NCBI RefSeq assembly: GCF_014202335.1
Contig: NZ_JACHGP010000003.1
Coordinates: forward strand, 434,001-498,000
From: Mycobacterium sp. AZCC_0083
GTDB lineage: Bacteria > Actinomycetota > Actinomycetes > Mycobacteriales > Mycobacteriaceae
Direction: 5' to 3'
Length of the DNA stretch: 64,000 nt
The translations under genes were made by a program, and so were the position numbers. The notes beneath the pieces were generated by a model that saw only the letters and a program-made list of their open reading frames with translations, searched no databases and was not told the origin of the DNA. Shown here piece by piece: positions 46,401 through 56,630 of this stretch (the first letter of the stretch is position 1; each line of letters opens with the position of its first letter).

Positions 46401-46666
46401 AACACCAGGAAGTTGGTCACCGGCTCCTTGACGGTGTCGAGGTTGACGGTGCCCTGGTGGGCCGACAGCCGCACCTCGAGAACGCCGTCCTTGCTCGAGA
46501 GGCGCACCTGCTCCCGAAACGGCGCCGGTTTGCCGTCGGGTCCGGCGTTCACGCCGGGCGGCGCAACGGCCGCTTCCTTTGGCTGCGAAGTGCAACTGGT
46601 CAGCATCGCGGCCATCGCGACGGCGACCAGAAGGGCCAGAATGGATTTCATCGAACGAAGCGGCAT
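43487..46666 (-). CDS. Multicopper oxidase lipoprotein fused to an FG-GAP-like propeller domain
   Basis: A 1059-residue protein. Lipobox LTSC lies near residue 25. The multicopper oxidase core carries all four copper motifs: NLHTHGLH, YWYHSHRH, HPMHIHVNDF and HCHRLNHEDNGLM (type 1 Cys with trailing Met). After about residue 690 comes a region of VCBS/FG-GAP character: MADVNGDGILDLVAGTGKGT, VAASDIDGNAMTDNIIVGSG and several similar blades up to the end, probably a beta-propeller. It converges on the metallophosphatase gene 20 bp away. It may oxidise Cu(I), Mn(II) or phenolics; the propeller may bind glycans or metal. Much longer than CueO-type oxidases (about 500). Confidence 0.9.
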   Translation of the reverse strand: MPLRSMKSILALLVAVAMAAMLTSCTSQPKEAAVAPPGVNAGPDGKPAPFREQVRLSSKDGVLEVRLSAHQGTVNLDTVKEPVTNFLVFGYDLIKGTASDGSTKGDNLYPGPTLRVDPGEKLIVHYDNDLQGLTIKDFYDPAMTPKGGEVPIYPPTLAEAPLNLHTHGLHVSPSGNADNVLLSIPAGMGNTYTYDVPNNMPNGLYWYHSHRHTMTTQQTYAGLAGLLEIGRPDGNLPLVTQNKIPVRDMAIQYNFVFDRNGKGHQLNNYSWPQFVSTLKPPEGSQLADGTYQPSLAPVNIADTTQGARYVTPWWAGPLSPKNNRGQTQFMPSNLIAFDSPDQKIAENPALPENQRDVQYTVNGQFQPELKIKPGQTEVWAIANISDISYMTLRLTDTATGNHPKFAIVGQDGNPYTQVGRPVYGDGTTLDIPPGSRYAIAVTMPKQGDLVLEFPPDPKATEITDPAVLYTNNGTKNTPAVLGNLGVDPKYISYADGFFVFPTQTLIRATPDTSGPGQTTAFEQGQNLNAYTSFVDTSVMTPAVKREMTITDTIGGDKASNSDPKAVIYFFEPAGFPNVPLIQPRLNSVEEWKITNQNNDAHPMHIHVNDFQVMEIDDPHSGKTGVQPWGLDNVNVPAPIFNDMHVVSTPATLTLRQEFLEFVGTYVIHCHRLNHEDNGLMATINVIPEVSTYAVAIPGGNGKPASVQIRDADGDKVLQNVYPFPAFEGTPSVAMADVNGDGILDLVAGTGKGTSPEVVAYDGNNTKEGLFKTELTRFAPFDADFKGGVNVAASDIDGNAMTDNIIVGSGPGMESQVKVFSTTLPSESGKAPDVFSTFTPYPGSQSGVTLATGMIELGSGRESVVTAPGPGEPPLVKTFRWDLYTPTARSQANGTTSQQHSGKPSDPRMTAQFLAYDERYQDGVALSTGWVAGALGGAKSIVTSQLGGVGTVRVWSNGSLVDGQPAIYLDNPNHHEENIEYKQIASFEPFTGAKPGVTVATTSTTYGADLLVAGSTPHGQEVRKYTLGRSGPDATTLDPKLVGTLPVIPGVGSPAPLGGR

Positions 46667-46778
46667 GACGTTCCCTCTTGGCCACGGCCAGCACCAGCAC
46701 TGGGCCCCGAGGAACGTTACACAGCAAACTCCGCGAAATTTGCGTTTCCGAAAATAACGCGCCGCGCGCAGCCGTCGC

Positions 46779-47267
46779 CTACAGCTTGGTCTCCTGCGCC
46801 GACAGTGCCATCCAGACGCCGTTCTGCAGAACGAACACGTCGGTGAATCGCTCTCGCTCGAGCACCTTGCCGTCCTGCACCACGGTATTGATCCCGTGGA
46901 TGACCGCGGTATCGCCTGCGACGTCGACGAACTGATCGGAGGCCTGGAACGTGAACGGCAACGGTTCCATGGCCGCGATCTCCTGCCCGCGGTCGAACAT
47001 CTGCCCGTCGGCGTTCACGTGGCGGAAGGTGGGGCTGAGGATCGCCTCGATGGTCTCCCGGTCACCGGACACGATGGCGGTGAGCCACCGCGCCTCCTGA
47101 GTGAGAACGTCCGAACATGGCGGTGCATCGATGGGCAACGGCAAACCGGCACCGGCCTCGGCGCAAACATCCGCCAGGCTGGTGGCTGGCGTGGCGATCG
47201 TTACGACGGTCGCGGGTATCGCGGCGATGGCAATCACCCTCGCGAACGCCCTCAGCAGTCTTCTCAT
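46779..47267 (-). CDS. Secreted NTF2-like (DUF4440/SnoaL) protein
   Basis: A 162-residue protein with signal peptide RRLLRAFARVIAIAAIPATV ... TSLADV and a DUF4440-type domain (LTQEARWLTAIVSGDRETIE, AILSPTFRHVNADGQMFDRG, RFTDVFVLQNGVWMALSAQE). ATG 47267 has AGGAG 6 bp upstream; a further upstream ATG lacks one. Family members bind or isomerise small ligands or act as scaffolds; nothing narrower can be said. Confidence 0.82.
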   Translation of the reverse strand: MRRLLRAFARVIAIAAIPATVVTIATPATSLADVCAEAGAGLPLPIDAPPCSDVLTQEARWLTAIVSGDRETIEAILSPTFRHVNADGQMFDRGQEIAAMEPLPFTFQASDQFVDVAGDTAVIHGINTVVQDGKVLERERFTDVFVLQNGVWMALSAQETKL

Positions 47268-47371
47268 GCGAGGCTCCTCGGCCGTTGAGGGTCTGGAGTA
47301 TATGCACGGCCATCTTGCTTTCACGGCGAGTTTGCCGAGAAACGCTGCCGGGCTTGCTAGGTTTGCGATCG

Positions 47372-48028
47372 ATGCTGACCGAACTCATCCCGCTCGCCCT
47401 CGTGATCGCGCTGTCACCGCTGTCGATCATCCCGGCGGTGCTGGTGCTGCACACACCGCGGCCCAAGCCGACGGGATGGGCCTTCCTGGCCGGGTGGCTT
47501 CTGTCCCTCACCGCGCTGACCGGGATCTTCGTCGAGGTGTCCAATCTGCTTGGCGGGCTTAGGGGAAAACCGCCGAGCTGGGCGTCGTGGCTGCGGATCG
47601 CGATCGGCGCCGCCCTCATCGCGTTCGGCATCTATCGGTGGCTGACCCGCAAGCGCGCGGCGCACACGCCGAAGTGGATGAGCAACCTCACCACCATCGC
47701 GCCAGGCAAGGCCGCCGTCACGGCCGTCGTGCTCGCCCTGGTCAATCCGAAGGTGCTGTTCATCTGCGCCGCAGCGGGTTTGGCGATCGGCAGCGAAGGC
47801 GTCAGACGGCCCGAGGCCTGGCTGGCGGTCGCCTACTTCGTGGCCGTGGCCGGCTCGACCGTCGCGCTGCCCGTTCTCGCGTACACGGTCTCGGGCGAAC
47901 GGCTCGCTGAGCCGTTGCACAGGCTGAAGGATTGGATGGAGCGCCAGCATGCGGTGCTCATCGCGGCGATTCTGGTCGTGATCGGTTTCATGGTGCTGTA
48001 CAAGGGAATTCACGGCCTCGGCGGCTAA
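47372..48028 (+). CDS. GAP-family (LysE-fold) membrane protein
   Basis: A 218-residue, six-helix protein: ELIPLALVIALSPLSIIPAV is the Sap/GAP signature start, followed by GWAFLAGWLLSLTALTGIFV, LVNPKVLFICAAAGLAIG and AAILVVIGFMVLYKGIHGLG. GAP proteins are implicated in glycopeptidolipid export in mycobacteria, but many members have other roles. Start ATG 47372; the stop overlaps that of the convergent TetR gene by four bases. Confidence 0.82.
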   Translation: MLTELIPLALVIALSPLSIIPAVLVLHTPRPKPTGWAFLAGWLLSLTALTGIFVEVSNLLGGLRGKPPSWASWLRIAIGAALIAFGIYRWLTRKRAAHTPKWMSNLTTIAPGKAAVTAVVLALVNPKVLFICAAAGLAIGSEGVRRPEAWLAVAYFVAVAGSTVALPVLAYTVSGERLAEPLHRLKDWMERQHAVLIAAILVVIGFMVLYKGIHGLGG

Positions 48029-48504
48029 AGCTCGGGCAGCCCCAGCTCGTCGGCGTCAGCGGTGAGATACCTCGTCAACGTCGGTGCGATCATCCGGACC
48101 ACGTCTTCGGCGGGCAACGTCGCCAGCGGCGGCACCTTCATGACGTAGCGCAGTAGGGCTGTGCCCACCAGATTGGTCGCCGCGAGCATGGCCCGCAGCC
48201 GCGCCTGCTCGTCACCGCCGGACGTCGCGGAGTGCAGCATGGCGGCCATGCTGTTGGCGATCTCGGGCACGTCGGGGTCGATGATCAGCCGCAGCGCAGC
48301 GCGGAACAGATCGGCCTTCGAGCCGAACAGGTAGAGCACCATCGACGGATCGACGTGGGCGTCGTCCGCGATGGCTCGCAGCGTCGTCTTCTCGTAGCCG
48401 TCCTCGGCGAACCGCTTCTTGGCCGCCGCAAGCACCGCGTCCCGCGACACCGATTCACCCTGGCGCCGACCCCGTCGCTTGGTAGTCTTCGCTGGTGAGG
48501 CCAA
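48025..48504 (-). CDS. TetR-family regulator
   Basis: A 159-residue protein: basic N-terminus, HTH (DAVLAAAKKRFAEDGYEKTT, LRAIADDAHVDPSMVLYLFG, SKADLFRAALRLII) and a short effector domain (LAATNLVGTALLRYVMKVPP) of TetR_C_11/17 type. The start is uncertain: TTG 48504 has no clear ribosome site. It shares its stop with the GAP gene. Targets are unknown. Confidence 0.82.
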   Translation of the reverse strand: MASPAKTTKRRGRRQGESVSRDAVLAAAKKRFAEDGYEKTTLRAIADDAHVDPSMVLYLFGSKADLFRAALRLIIDPDVPEIANSMAAMLHSATSGGDEQARLRAMLAATNLVGTALLRYVMKVPPLATLPAEDVVRMIAPTLTRYLTADADELGLPEL

Positions 48505-48513
48505 TTGTTGCCA

Positions 48514-48660
48514 CAGGGCGCCAACGGAACGCTGCTGCGGTCCACGGCGTACTTCTCCGGGGTAGGTGCGACGACGGCGCTCATGGTGCTGACCTGCTGG
48601 GCGTTGGCCGGCTTTGGTGCTGATCTTCGTCGCAGGGTTCCGCCGCGGTTCGCGCGCGCC
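48514..48660 (+). pseudogene. Possible remnant of a membrane-protein gene
   Basis: A short open stretch reads NGTLLRSTAYFSGVGATTAL, then MVLTCWALAGFGADLRRR. This looks like the final helix and basic end of a larger actinobacterial membrane protein, possibly YhgE/Pip-like. It lacks a start and is squeezed between the TetR and flavohaemoglobin genes. The 48505-48682 gap also must hold the flavohaemoglobin promoter. Low confidence because it is about 40 residues. Confidence 0.4.
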
Positions 48661-48682
48661 GGCGTAACTACACTCGGGCGGC

Positions 48683-49849
48683 GTGGGACTCGACGATCGC
48701 GACGCGCTGACGATTCTGCGCGCTGCCGTCGACCCGGACCGCGGCTCGGATGACCTGATTCACCGCTTCTACACGCGCTGGTTCGTCACCGACGTCTCCG
48801 CCCGCGACCTCTTCCCGCCCGACATGGTCCACCAGCGCGCCGCCTTCGGTCGCGCGTTGACGTGGCTGTTCGGCGAGCTGATCGAGCAGAGGGCGGAGGA
48901 GCCCGTCGCGTTCTTGGCACAACTGGGCCGTGATCATCGCAAGTACGGTGTCACCCAACGTCATTACGACACCATGCAAGACGCACTGCTACGCACCCTG
49001 CGAGAGCTGCTGACCGATCAGTGGGATGACCGGTTGGCCGCAGCCGCCCAGGACGCCGTGGCGCTGCTCATCGGGATCATGCGCGGTTCGGCCGATGCGG
49101 AGAAGGGCCCGCCGTACCGCGACGCGACCGTCGTCGACCACATCCGCGCCACCCGCGACGTGTCGATCGTCCGGCTCCAACTCAACCGCCCGCTGTACTA
49201 CCACCCCGGCCAGTACGTCACCGTCGAGATACCGCAGTGGCCGCGACGGTGGCGCCATCTCACCCCGTCGATACCCGCCGACCGCGACGGCGCCATCGAA
49301 TTTCACATCCGATCGGTCAGGGGCGGCATGGTCAGCACCGCCATCGTCGGCGAGACCAAGCCGGGCGATCACTGGCGAGTGTCCAACCCACACGGCGCCC
49401 TGCAGGTCGACCGCGACGGCGGCGACGTGCTGATGGTCGCGGGCAGCACCGGCCTCGCGCCGCTGCGCACGCTGATCATGGATCTCACCCGGTTCGGGGA
49501 GAATCCGCGAGTTCACCTGTTCTTCGGCGGCAGGTATCCGTGCGATCTCTACGACCTACCTACGCTGTGGCAGATCGCGTCAACCAACCCATGGCTGTCG
49601 GTCACGCCGGTGACGGAGTACTCCACCAACCCGCCGTGGGCCAGCGACTATCCCGACGCCGAGCCGCCCCGCGGTCTGCACGTCCGCCAGACAGGGCTGT
49701 TACCGGACGTGGTGACCCGGTACGGCAGCTGGGGTGACCGTCAGATCCTGGTCTGCGGCGGCCCGCACATGGTCGAGGCAACCAAGGCCGCGTTGATCGC
49801 CAAGGGCGCGCAAGCCCAACGCATACAACACGATCCACTCGCCAACTGA
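48683..49849 (+). CDS. Type II flavohaemoglobin (Rv0385-like)
   Basis: A 388-residue two-domain protein: globin (1-140) with the proximal His in LGRDHRKYGVTQRHYDTMQD, then a ferredoxin-reductase module (FAD: YYHPGQYVTVEIPQWPRRWR; NAD: DVLMVAGSTGLAPLRTLIMD, LVCGGPHMV). The canonical RxYS flavin motif reads RHLTPS, one of the departures that define mycobacterial type II flavohaemoglobins. M. tuberculosis Rv0385 has been linked to D-lactate oxidation rather than NO dioxygenation, which is established for that protein and inferred here. GTG 48683 gives the family length. Confidence 0.9.
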   Translation: MGLDDRDALTILRAAVDPDRGSDDLIHRFYTRWFVTDVSARDLFPPDMVHQRAAFGRALTWLFGELIEQRAEEPVAFLAQLGRDHRKYGVTQRHYDTMQDALLRTLRELLTDQWDDRLAAAAQDAVALLIGIMRGSADAEKGPPYRDATVVDHIRATRDVSIVRLQLNRPLYYHPGQYVTVEIPQWPRRWRHLTPSIPADRDGAIEFHIRSVRGGMVSTAIVGETKPGDHWRVSNPHGALQVDRDGGDVLMVAGSTGLAPLRTLIMDLTRFGENPRVHLFFGGRYPCDLYDLPTLWQIASTNPWLSVTPVTEYSTNPPWASDYPDAEPPRGLHVRQTGLLPDVVTRYGSWGDRQILVCGGPHMVEATKAALIAKGAQAQRIQHDPLAN

Positions 49850-49867
49850 CCGTGGGAGAATCCAACG

Positions 49868-50770
49868 ATGCCTGAGTTCGAAGCCGTCACGCTCACCGAC
49901 CCGTCGTCGCCGCTGACCGCCACCTTCGTACCCGTGGCGGGCATGATCGGCACGTCGCTCCGTGACGGCGACGACGAGTACCTCGGCCAGCGCCGCGGCC
50001 TGGACGCCTACGTGACGTCGGGCAAGACGATGGGCATCCCGATACTCTATCCGTGGGCAAATCGGTTGAGCGCCAGCAAGTATGGGATCAACGGCGCGGT
50101 CGTCACCTTGACCGCGGGCACCGGCGGGGTGCGCACCGACGAGCACGGCGTGCCGATCCACGGCGTGTTGAGCGCCTATCCCGGCTGGCTGGTCATCCAC
50201 CGGTCGGAGAACAAGTTGACGGCAGTCCTCGACTACGGCGGCAAACCGCGCCTGCTGGCGTCGTTCCCCTTCCCGCACGTGCTCACCCAGGACATCACCC
50301 TCGCCGACCGCACACTGACCATCGAGACCACGGTGATGCCGATCACCGCGGCGTCGGTGCCGTTGTGCTTCGGCTACCACCCGTATCTCACGCTCCCCGG
50401 CGTGCCGCGCGAGGAGTGGCAGCTCACCACGCCGGACATGCGGCATCTTCCCGTGGACAACTGGGGCCTCCCCACCGGTGTGCAGGACGAGTGGGCGGGA
50501 CGCACCGAGCCGCTGGGGACTTCGACCTATGACGACGGCTTCGACAAGGTGGCCGCCGGATCGACGTTCGCGCTCACGGGCGGCGACAAGCGCCTCGAAG
50601 TCACGTTCGAGAAGGGCTATCCGGCGGCACAGATCTTCGCGCCGAGCAGTGACGCCGTCGTCTGCTTCGAACCGATGGCGGCGCCCACCGATGCGCTGCG
50701 CCGGGGAAACTACCGCTTCGCGATTGCGGGCAAGCCGGAGTCGGCCCGCTTCTCGATCAGGGTGAAGTAG
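49868..50770 (+). CDS. Aldose 1-epimerase-like protein
   Basis: A 300-residue beta-sandwich protein of the galactose-mutarotase/YeaD class: LYPWANRLSASKYGING (N-R pair), HGVPIHGVLSAYPGWL (His), LCFGYHPYLTLPG (catalytic His) and a late AVVCFEPMAAPTDAL (catalytic Glu). It interconverts alpha and beta anomers of hexoses or hexose phosphates. ATG 49868, with GTGGGAGAA upstream, is 18 bp after the flavohaemoglobin stop, so the pair may be co-transcribed. The stop nearly meets the convergent hspR stop. Confidence 0.87.
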   Translation: MPEFEAVTLTDPSSPLTATFVPVAGMIGTSLRDGDDEYLGQRRGLDAYVTSGKTMGIPILYPWANRLSASKYGINGAVVTLTAGTGGVRTDEHGVPIHGVLSAYPGWLVIHRSENKLTAVLDYGGKPRLLASFPFPHVLTQDITLADRTLTIETTVMPITAASVPLCFGYHPYLTLPGVPREEWQLTTPDMRHLPVDNWGLPTGVQDEWAGRTEPLGTSTYDDGFDKVAAGSTFALTGGDKRLEVTFEKGYPAAQIFAPSSDAVVCFEPMAAPTDALRRGNYRFAIAGKPESARFSIRVK

Positions 50771-50773
50771 CCG

Positions 50774-51172
50774 TCAGTCGGCTTCGCGCCTGCGCCTGCC
50801 CGCCCCGGGCTGCCAGACCACCAGCGCGGTGCTCTTCGGCACCACCGCCACGTCGCGGCGCTGGTTGGCCCGTAACCGGTCCAACTCGGCGGCCATCTCG
50901 ACCAGCCGCGACTGCAAGGCGTCGACCTGATTGGTCAATTCGATGATGCGTTTGATCCCAGCGAGATTCACGCCCTCGTCCTGGGACAGCCGCTGCACCT
51001 CGCGCAGCAGATCGACGTCGTGCTGGGAGTAGCGGCGACCGCCGCCCGAACTGCGTTCCGGGCTGACCAGGCCGAGCCGGTCGTATGTGCGCAGCGTCTG
51101 CGCGTGCATACCGGCCAGCTCGGCGGCCACCGAGATCAGGAACGTGCGGGCATCGTCCTTCCGACCCATCAC
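50774..51172 (-). CDS. hspR: Heat-shock repressor HspR (MerR family)
   Basis: A 132-residue MerR-type protein: HTH core [39 protein letters not shown], then [20 protein letters not shown] and a leucine-rich dimerisation helix ([20 protein letters not shown]). It represses dnaK and clpB by binding HAIR boxes, with DnaK as co-repressor in relatives. Start GTG 51172 (or ATG 51169) overlaps the dnaJ stop. It closes the dnaK-grpE-dnaJ-hspR operon and so is autoregulated. Confidence 0.97.
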   Translation of the reverse strand: MMGRKDDARTFLISVAAELAGMHAQTLRTYDRLGLVSPERSSGGGRRYSQHDVDLLREVQRLSQDEGVNLAGIKRIIELTNQVDALQSRLVEMAAELDRLRANQRRDVAVVPKSTALVVWQPGAGRRRREAD

Positions 51173-52344
51173 GCCCCCGACCAGTTCGCTCTCGGATCGA
51201 ATCCGCTCGCGCGTTCCGCCTTGGCGTAAGCCTCCAGCGCCTCCGCCGCTTCACCTTCGAGGTTCGGCGGGACCGCGACCTTGACGGTGACCAGCAGATC
51301 GCCGTGACCACCCGCGCGCTTCGGCACACCGCGGCCACGCACCCGAAGGATGCGACCGTCCGACGTGCCCTTGGGCACCCGCACCCCGACCTTGCCCTCC
51401 AGAGTAGGAACGGAAAGCGTTGTGCCCAAGGCGAGTTCGTGGAAGCTCACCGGCACGGTGACGGTGAGATCATCGCCGTCACGGCCGAACACCTTGTCCG
51501 GTCGCACGTGCACGGTGACGTACAGGTCGCCCGAGGGGGCGCCCCGCAGACCGGCCTCGCCCTGGCCGGCCAGCCTGATCCGCTGACCGTCCTCGACGCC
51601 CGGTGGGATCCGCACGTTGATGGTGCGAGTCCGGGTCGTCGCGCCCTTGCCGCCGCACTCCTCGCACGGTTCCTCGATGATCGAGCCCGTGCCCCGGCAT
51701 TCGGTGCACGGTTCGGAGAAGCCGAACGCGCCCTGATTGCGGCTGATGACGCCGGAGCCGTTGCAGTTCGGGCACACCTTCGGGCTGGTACCCGGGCGCG
51801 CACCGCTGCCATGGCAGTTGGTACACGGGGCCGGGCTGGTGAGCCGCAACGGCATCGCCACGCCCTTGGTGGCCTCGAGGAAGGACAGCGCGGTCTCGGT
51901 CTCGAGATCGTTGCCGCGACGGGGACGGCTGGGCCGCGGCTGTTGAGCACCGCGTCCGAACAGTCCGCCGAACAGGTCACCGATGTTGGCGCCACCGGTC
52001 TGGCCGGCCGCTCCGAACAGGTCACCGAGGTTGACCTCGCTGCCGTCGCCACCGAAGCCGCCGAAGTTTCCTTCGCCCGAGTTGAAGCGACGCCCGAATC
52101 CACCGTTGGCGAAGAGCCTTCGGGTTTCGTCGTACTCCTTCTTCTTGGCCGGATCCGACAGCACGCTGTTGGCCTCGGATACGGCCTTGAACCGCTTCTC
52201 CGATGCGGCGTCGCCAGGATTCCGGTCGGGGTGCAGCTGCGAGGCCAACTTGCGGTAGGCCTTCTTGATCTCCGCTTCGGTGGCGTCAGAGGAGACGCCG
52301 AGCTCCTTGTAGAAGTCCTTCTCGACCCATTCGCGTTGGGCCAT
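51169..52344 (-). CDS. dnaJ1: Hsp40 co-chaperone DnaJ1
   Basis: A 391-residue type I J-protein: J domain with HPD in [12 protein letters not shown], Gly/Phe region ([20 protein letters not shown]), zinc region with four CxxCxGxG repeats ([36 protein letters not shown]) and C-terminal substrate-binding domains. It delivers unfolded clients to DnaK. The start ATG 52344 has GGAGGTGA upstream; a 35-bp gap separates it from grpE. Confidence 0.98.
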   Translation of the reverse strand: MAQREWVEKDFYKELGVSSDATEAEIKKAYRKLASQLHPDRNPGDAASEKRFKAVSEANSVLSDPAKKKEYDETRRLFANGGFGRRFNSGEGNFGGFGGDGSEVNLGDLFGAAGQTGGANIGDLFGGLFGRGAQQPRPSRPRRGNDLETETALSFLEATKGVAMPLRLTSPAPCTNCHGSGARPGTSPKVCPNCNGSGVISRNQGAFGFSEPCTECRGTGSIIEEPCEECGGKGATTRTRTINVRIPPGVEDGQRIRLAGQGEAGLRGAPSGDLYVTVHVRPDKVFGRDGDDLTVTVPVSFHELALGTTLSVPTLEGKVGVRVPKGTSDGRILRVRGRGVPKRAGGHGDLLVTVKVAVPPNLEGEAAEALEAYAKAERASGFDPRANWSGA

Positions 52345-52379
52345 GTCGCGTCACCTCCTCACCTGTGCTCATCGATGGA

Positions 52380-52999
52380 CTATTCGTTTGATTCTGCGTT
52401 CGCCTGGACGTTCTCGCCGTCACTACCGCCGGTTTCGTCGACCGTGTCGGATTCCGGCACGGTGTCGATCACGCCGACCATGGCGTGCCGCAGGATGTGA
52501 TCGCCGAGTTTGTAGCCCTGGCGCATGACCGTGCCGATCACCGGATTGGACCCGTCACCCTCGTGCTGCACGGCCTCGTGCAGGGACGGATCGAAGGCGT
52601 CACCCTCGGCGCCGAACGCCACCAACCCGATGTTTTCGAGCGCGGTGTTCAGCTTGTCGGCCACCGACTTCAACGGCCCCGACTCGAGGTCGCCGTGGTT
52701 GCGCGCTCGGTCGAGATCGTCGAGCACGGGCACCAGTTGGGCGGCGACGCCTGCCTTGGCCCGTTCGGCCGCGGCCTGTTCCTGGCGGACGGACCGCTTG
52801 CGGTAGTTGTCGTACTCGGCCTTGACGCGTTGCAGCGTGGCCTTCAGCTCGACGGCTTCATCGGACTCGGCGGCCGGCTCGGAGACCTCCGGCGCCGGCC
52901 CACTGGGGGCCGGCCCGGCTGTCTCACGTACCTCACCGGTGACCGGATCGACGCGCCGTTTGTCGGTGAAGGTCACCGGCTCGTGCGAATCTTCCTGTG

Positions 53000-53003
<4 letters not shown>
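52380..53003 (-). CDS. grpE: Nucleotide exchange factor GrpE
   Basis: A 207-residue GrpE: acidic disordered N-terminus, long coiled coil ([20 protein letters not shown]) and a beta domain ([40 protein letters not shown]). It releases ADP from DnaK. GTG 53003 overlaps the dnaK stop as GTGA. Confidence 0.98.
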
Positions 53004-54853
<1,850 letters not shown>

Positions 54854-54886
54854 AGTTACTGCCTCCTGATTAGAAATGTTTGCGGG

Positions 54887-54907
54887 TCTGAGTGGACCAC
54901 GCTCAAG
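54887..54907 (-). promoter_or_regulatory. HspR box, proximal to dnaK
   Basis: TCTGAGT-N7-GCTCAAG at 54887-54907; one arm of the HAIR consensus is strong, the other has two changes. It lies 34 bp before dnaK, probably at or downstream of the transcription start. Confidence 0.65.
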
Positions 54908-54940
54908 CTTGCTCTCGCCGACACTAGCGTGTCAACCAGA

Positions 54941-54961
54941 GTTGAGCCTAATTCACTCAAG
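54941..54961 (-). promoter_or_regulatory. HspR box, distal to dnaK
   Basis: GTTGAGC-N7-ACTCAAG at 54941-54961, a near-consensus HAIR element. The two dnaK boxes are centred 54 bp apart, about five helical turns, so two HspR dimers could sit on the same face. The rest of 54854-55113 shows no gene. Confidence 0.75.
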
Positions 54962-55113
54962 TTGTCGAACGGGTCAACGGGGCGGGTTTCGGATTTGTTC
55001 CCAGGCCCCTCGGTCTCGGTGTAGGAATTCCCATAAGTTGTCGGGGTGGGCTTTGACCGAGTCAATGCCGCCCGGGTGTTTCTGGCCCTCCGACCCAGGT
55101 CAGCGCGACTGGA

Positions 55114-55914
55114 CTACGCCGTCGTCGACGGCGGAGACGTGATCGGTCGCCCGGCCAGCGAGGGATTTGCGGGGATCGCGTACTTGTACTCGTGGCGTGC
55201 GTCGGCCTTCCGGTTGACCCGGACATCGAAGGCTTCGGAAACGTGCCATTCCCGGGACAGCATGACGGGAGTTCCGTCCCGGTCGTAGTCGATCTCCTCG
55301 ATGTACAACAGCGGCTTCCCCCGCCGGATACCGAGCACTCTCGCGGAATGGCTGGTGCTGGCGACCGCGCGCAATGTCGCCGTCGCATGGTCTGCCGCGT
55401 GTCCTGAGGAATTCAGTAGGGCGAACAGAGAGGGGTCGAGATTCCGCAGATCGAGGTCGGTGCTGAGCAGGCGCGCGGGGATGCGATCGTGTGAGTAGAT
55501 CACCGGTCGATCGTCGGCCGTCCGGACCCGCTCGACCGCCAAGACCGTGTCGCGGGGGCCGAGTTGCAAAGGGGAGTCATCCTTCGAGCATTCCTCGAAC
55601 GCCGCTTCGAGGACGTGCATCCCGGCACGGACACCCGCACTCTCGATCATCGCAAGGTAACTCAGCGTCGAATCGAGTCCGTGGGGCATCCGTCGACGTT
55701 CGGCGACATAACTCCCCGAACCACGACGGCGGGTGACGTACCCGGCCTCGATCAGCGCACCGACCGCGTCCCGTACCGTCGCGCGAGATACGTTGAAACG
55801 CTTGGCGAGTTGGCCCTCCGTCGGCAATTTCGTCCCCGGCTGCAAGTGCGAACTGGTTATCTCCTCCAACAGCTCGTCGCGCAACCGGTTGGCGAGCAGA
55901 GTTCGGCCAGACAC
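55114..55914 (-). CDS. GntR-family regulator, HutC/UTRA type
   Basis: A 266-residue regulator. Winged HTH at about 8-75 (LRDELLEEITSSHLQPGTKL, RFNVSRATVRDAVGALIEAG, VTRRRGSGSYV) and a UTRA ligand domain at about 95-250 (DTVLAVERVRTADDRPVIYS, SHSARVLGIRRGKPLLYIEE, IDYDRDGTPVMLSREWHVSE). It is the last gene of the leftward five-gene operon, 10 bp after the TIM-barrel gene. The perfect palindrome at 61059-61077 before the first gene is its probable operator. The ligand is probably a phosphorylated intermediate, as for other UTRA proteins. Confidence 0.9.
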   Translation of the reverse strand: MSGRTLLANRLRDELLEEITSSHLQPGTKLPTEGQLAKRFNVSRATVRDAVGALIEAGYVTRRRGSGSYVAERRRMPHGLDSTLSYLAMIESAGVRAGMHVLEAAFEECSKDDSPLQLGPRDTVLAVERVRTADDRPVIYSHDRIPARLLSTDLDLRNLDPSLFALLNSSGHAADHATATLRAVASTSHSARVLGIRRGKPLLYIEEIDYDRDGTPVMLSREWHVSEAFDVRVNRKADARHEYKYAIPANPSLAGRPITSPPSTTA

Positions 55915-55924
55915 TCTCTAGACC

Positions 55925-56620
55925 CTACGTGCGGCTTTCGCGTGACGCATCCGCGTTGGCTGTGTCCACGAGGACGCGACGGACCTGCGCCGAGATGGAT
56001 GGGGCACCGGGTAGCAGGCCGTCGAAAATGGCGCTGCCGATGGTGTATCCCCACGCGCCCGCCTCGCTGACGGCGACGGCCCGGTCGATGCTCGCGATCG
56101 ACCCTGCGACGATCACTGGGCCGCTCGAACGCCGGACCACCTCGCGGATGAGCGCAAGGACATCAGCCGCCGGGTGGCGATACGCCAGAAGGTCAAGGCC
56201 GGTGACGTGTTCGAGTTCGGTGAGTCGTTCGGCATCGTCAGCAATCTCCGCGATTGTTCCGAGCAGAACACTCGGATGGTCGACGACCCGGCCGGGAAAC
56301 GGGCAATAGCGGACCCGATCCGGCAGGATGCCCGCTGCACCCGCAGCGTGAGTGCCGCCCAGTACCCAGTCGACCCCGGCCGCCGCCGCCGCACGCAGTG
56401 ACGACAGCTCGTCCTCAGTGCTGGTCGAGACGACTTCCAACATGACCTCGAAGCCGGCGTCATGAGCCAGCGACGTCAGCTCACGCTGTCGCGAGGGTTC
56501 TGCTCCGACGTCCTTGAATCCGATGTAGCGCAGACCGGTGTCGGCCAGGGTCGGCACGATCTCGGCCGCGTTGTCGACGGTTCGATCACCGTGGGTGAGC
56601 ATGAACACGAAGTGAGCCAT
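55925..56620 (-). CDS. Phosphate-binding TIM-barrel protein of unknown reaction
   Basis: A 231-residue (beta/alpha)8 protein. ATG 56620 has GGAGGA upstream. The strands are visible (HFVFMLTHGDRTVDNA, YIGFKDVGAEPSRQ, FEVMLEVVSTSTEDEL, VDWVLGGTHAAGAAGI, YCPFPGRVVDHPSVLL). The end, VIVAGSIASIDRAVAVSEAG then WGYTIGSAIFDG, is the strand-7/8 phosphate cradle known from HisA, TrpF and NanE. The substrate is therefore probably a phosphate ester. A Lys follows strand 2 (FKDVG), suitable for acid-base or Schiff-base chemistry. Located between the dehydrogenase and the regulator, it likely isomerises or cleaves the oxidised phosphate. Confidence 0.75.
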   Translation of the reverse strand: MAHFVFMLTHGDRTVDNAAEIVPTLADTGLRYIGFKDVGAEPSRQRELTSLAHDAGFEVMLEVVSTSTEDELSSLRAAAAAGVDWVLGGTHAAGAAGILPDRVRYCPFPGRVVDHPSVLLGTIAEIADDAERLTELEHVTGLDLLAYRHPAADVLALIREVVRRSSGPVIVAGSIASIDRAVAVSEAGAWGYTIGSAIFDGLLPGAPSISAQVRRVLVDTANADASRESRT

Positions 56621-56630
56621 TAGTCCTCCT

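Noticed and set aside
44645..46846. 733-codon open frame opposite the multicopper oxidase
   Set aside because: Antisense shadow; the sense strand encodes all four copper motifs.
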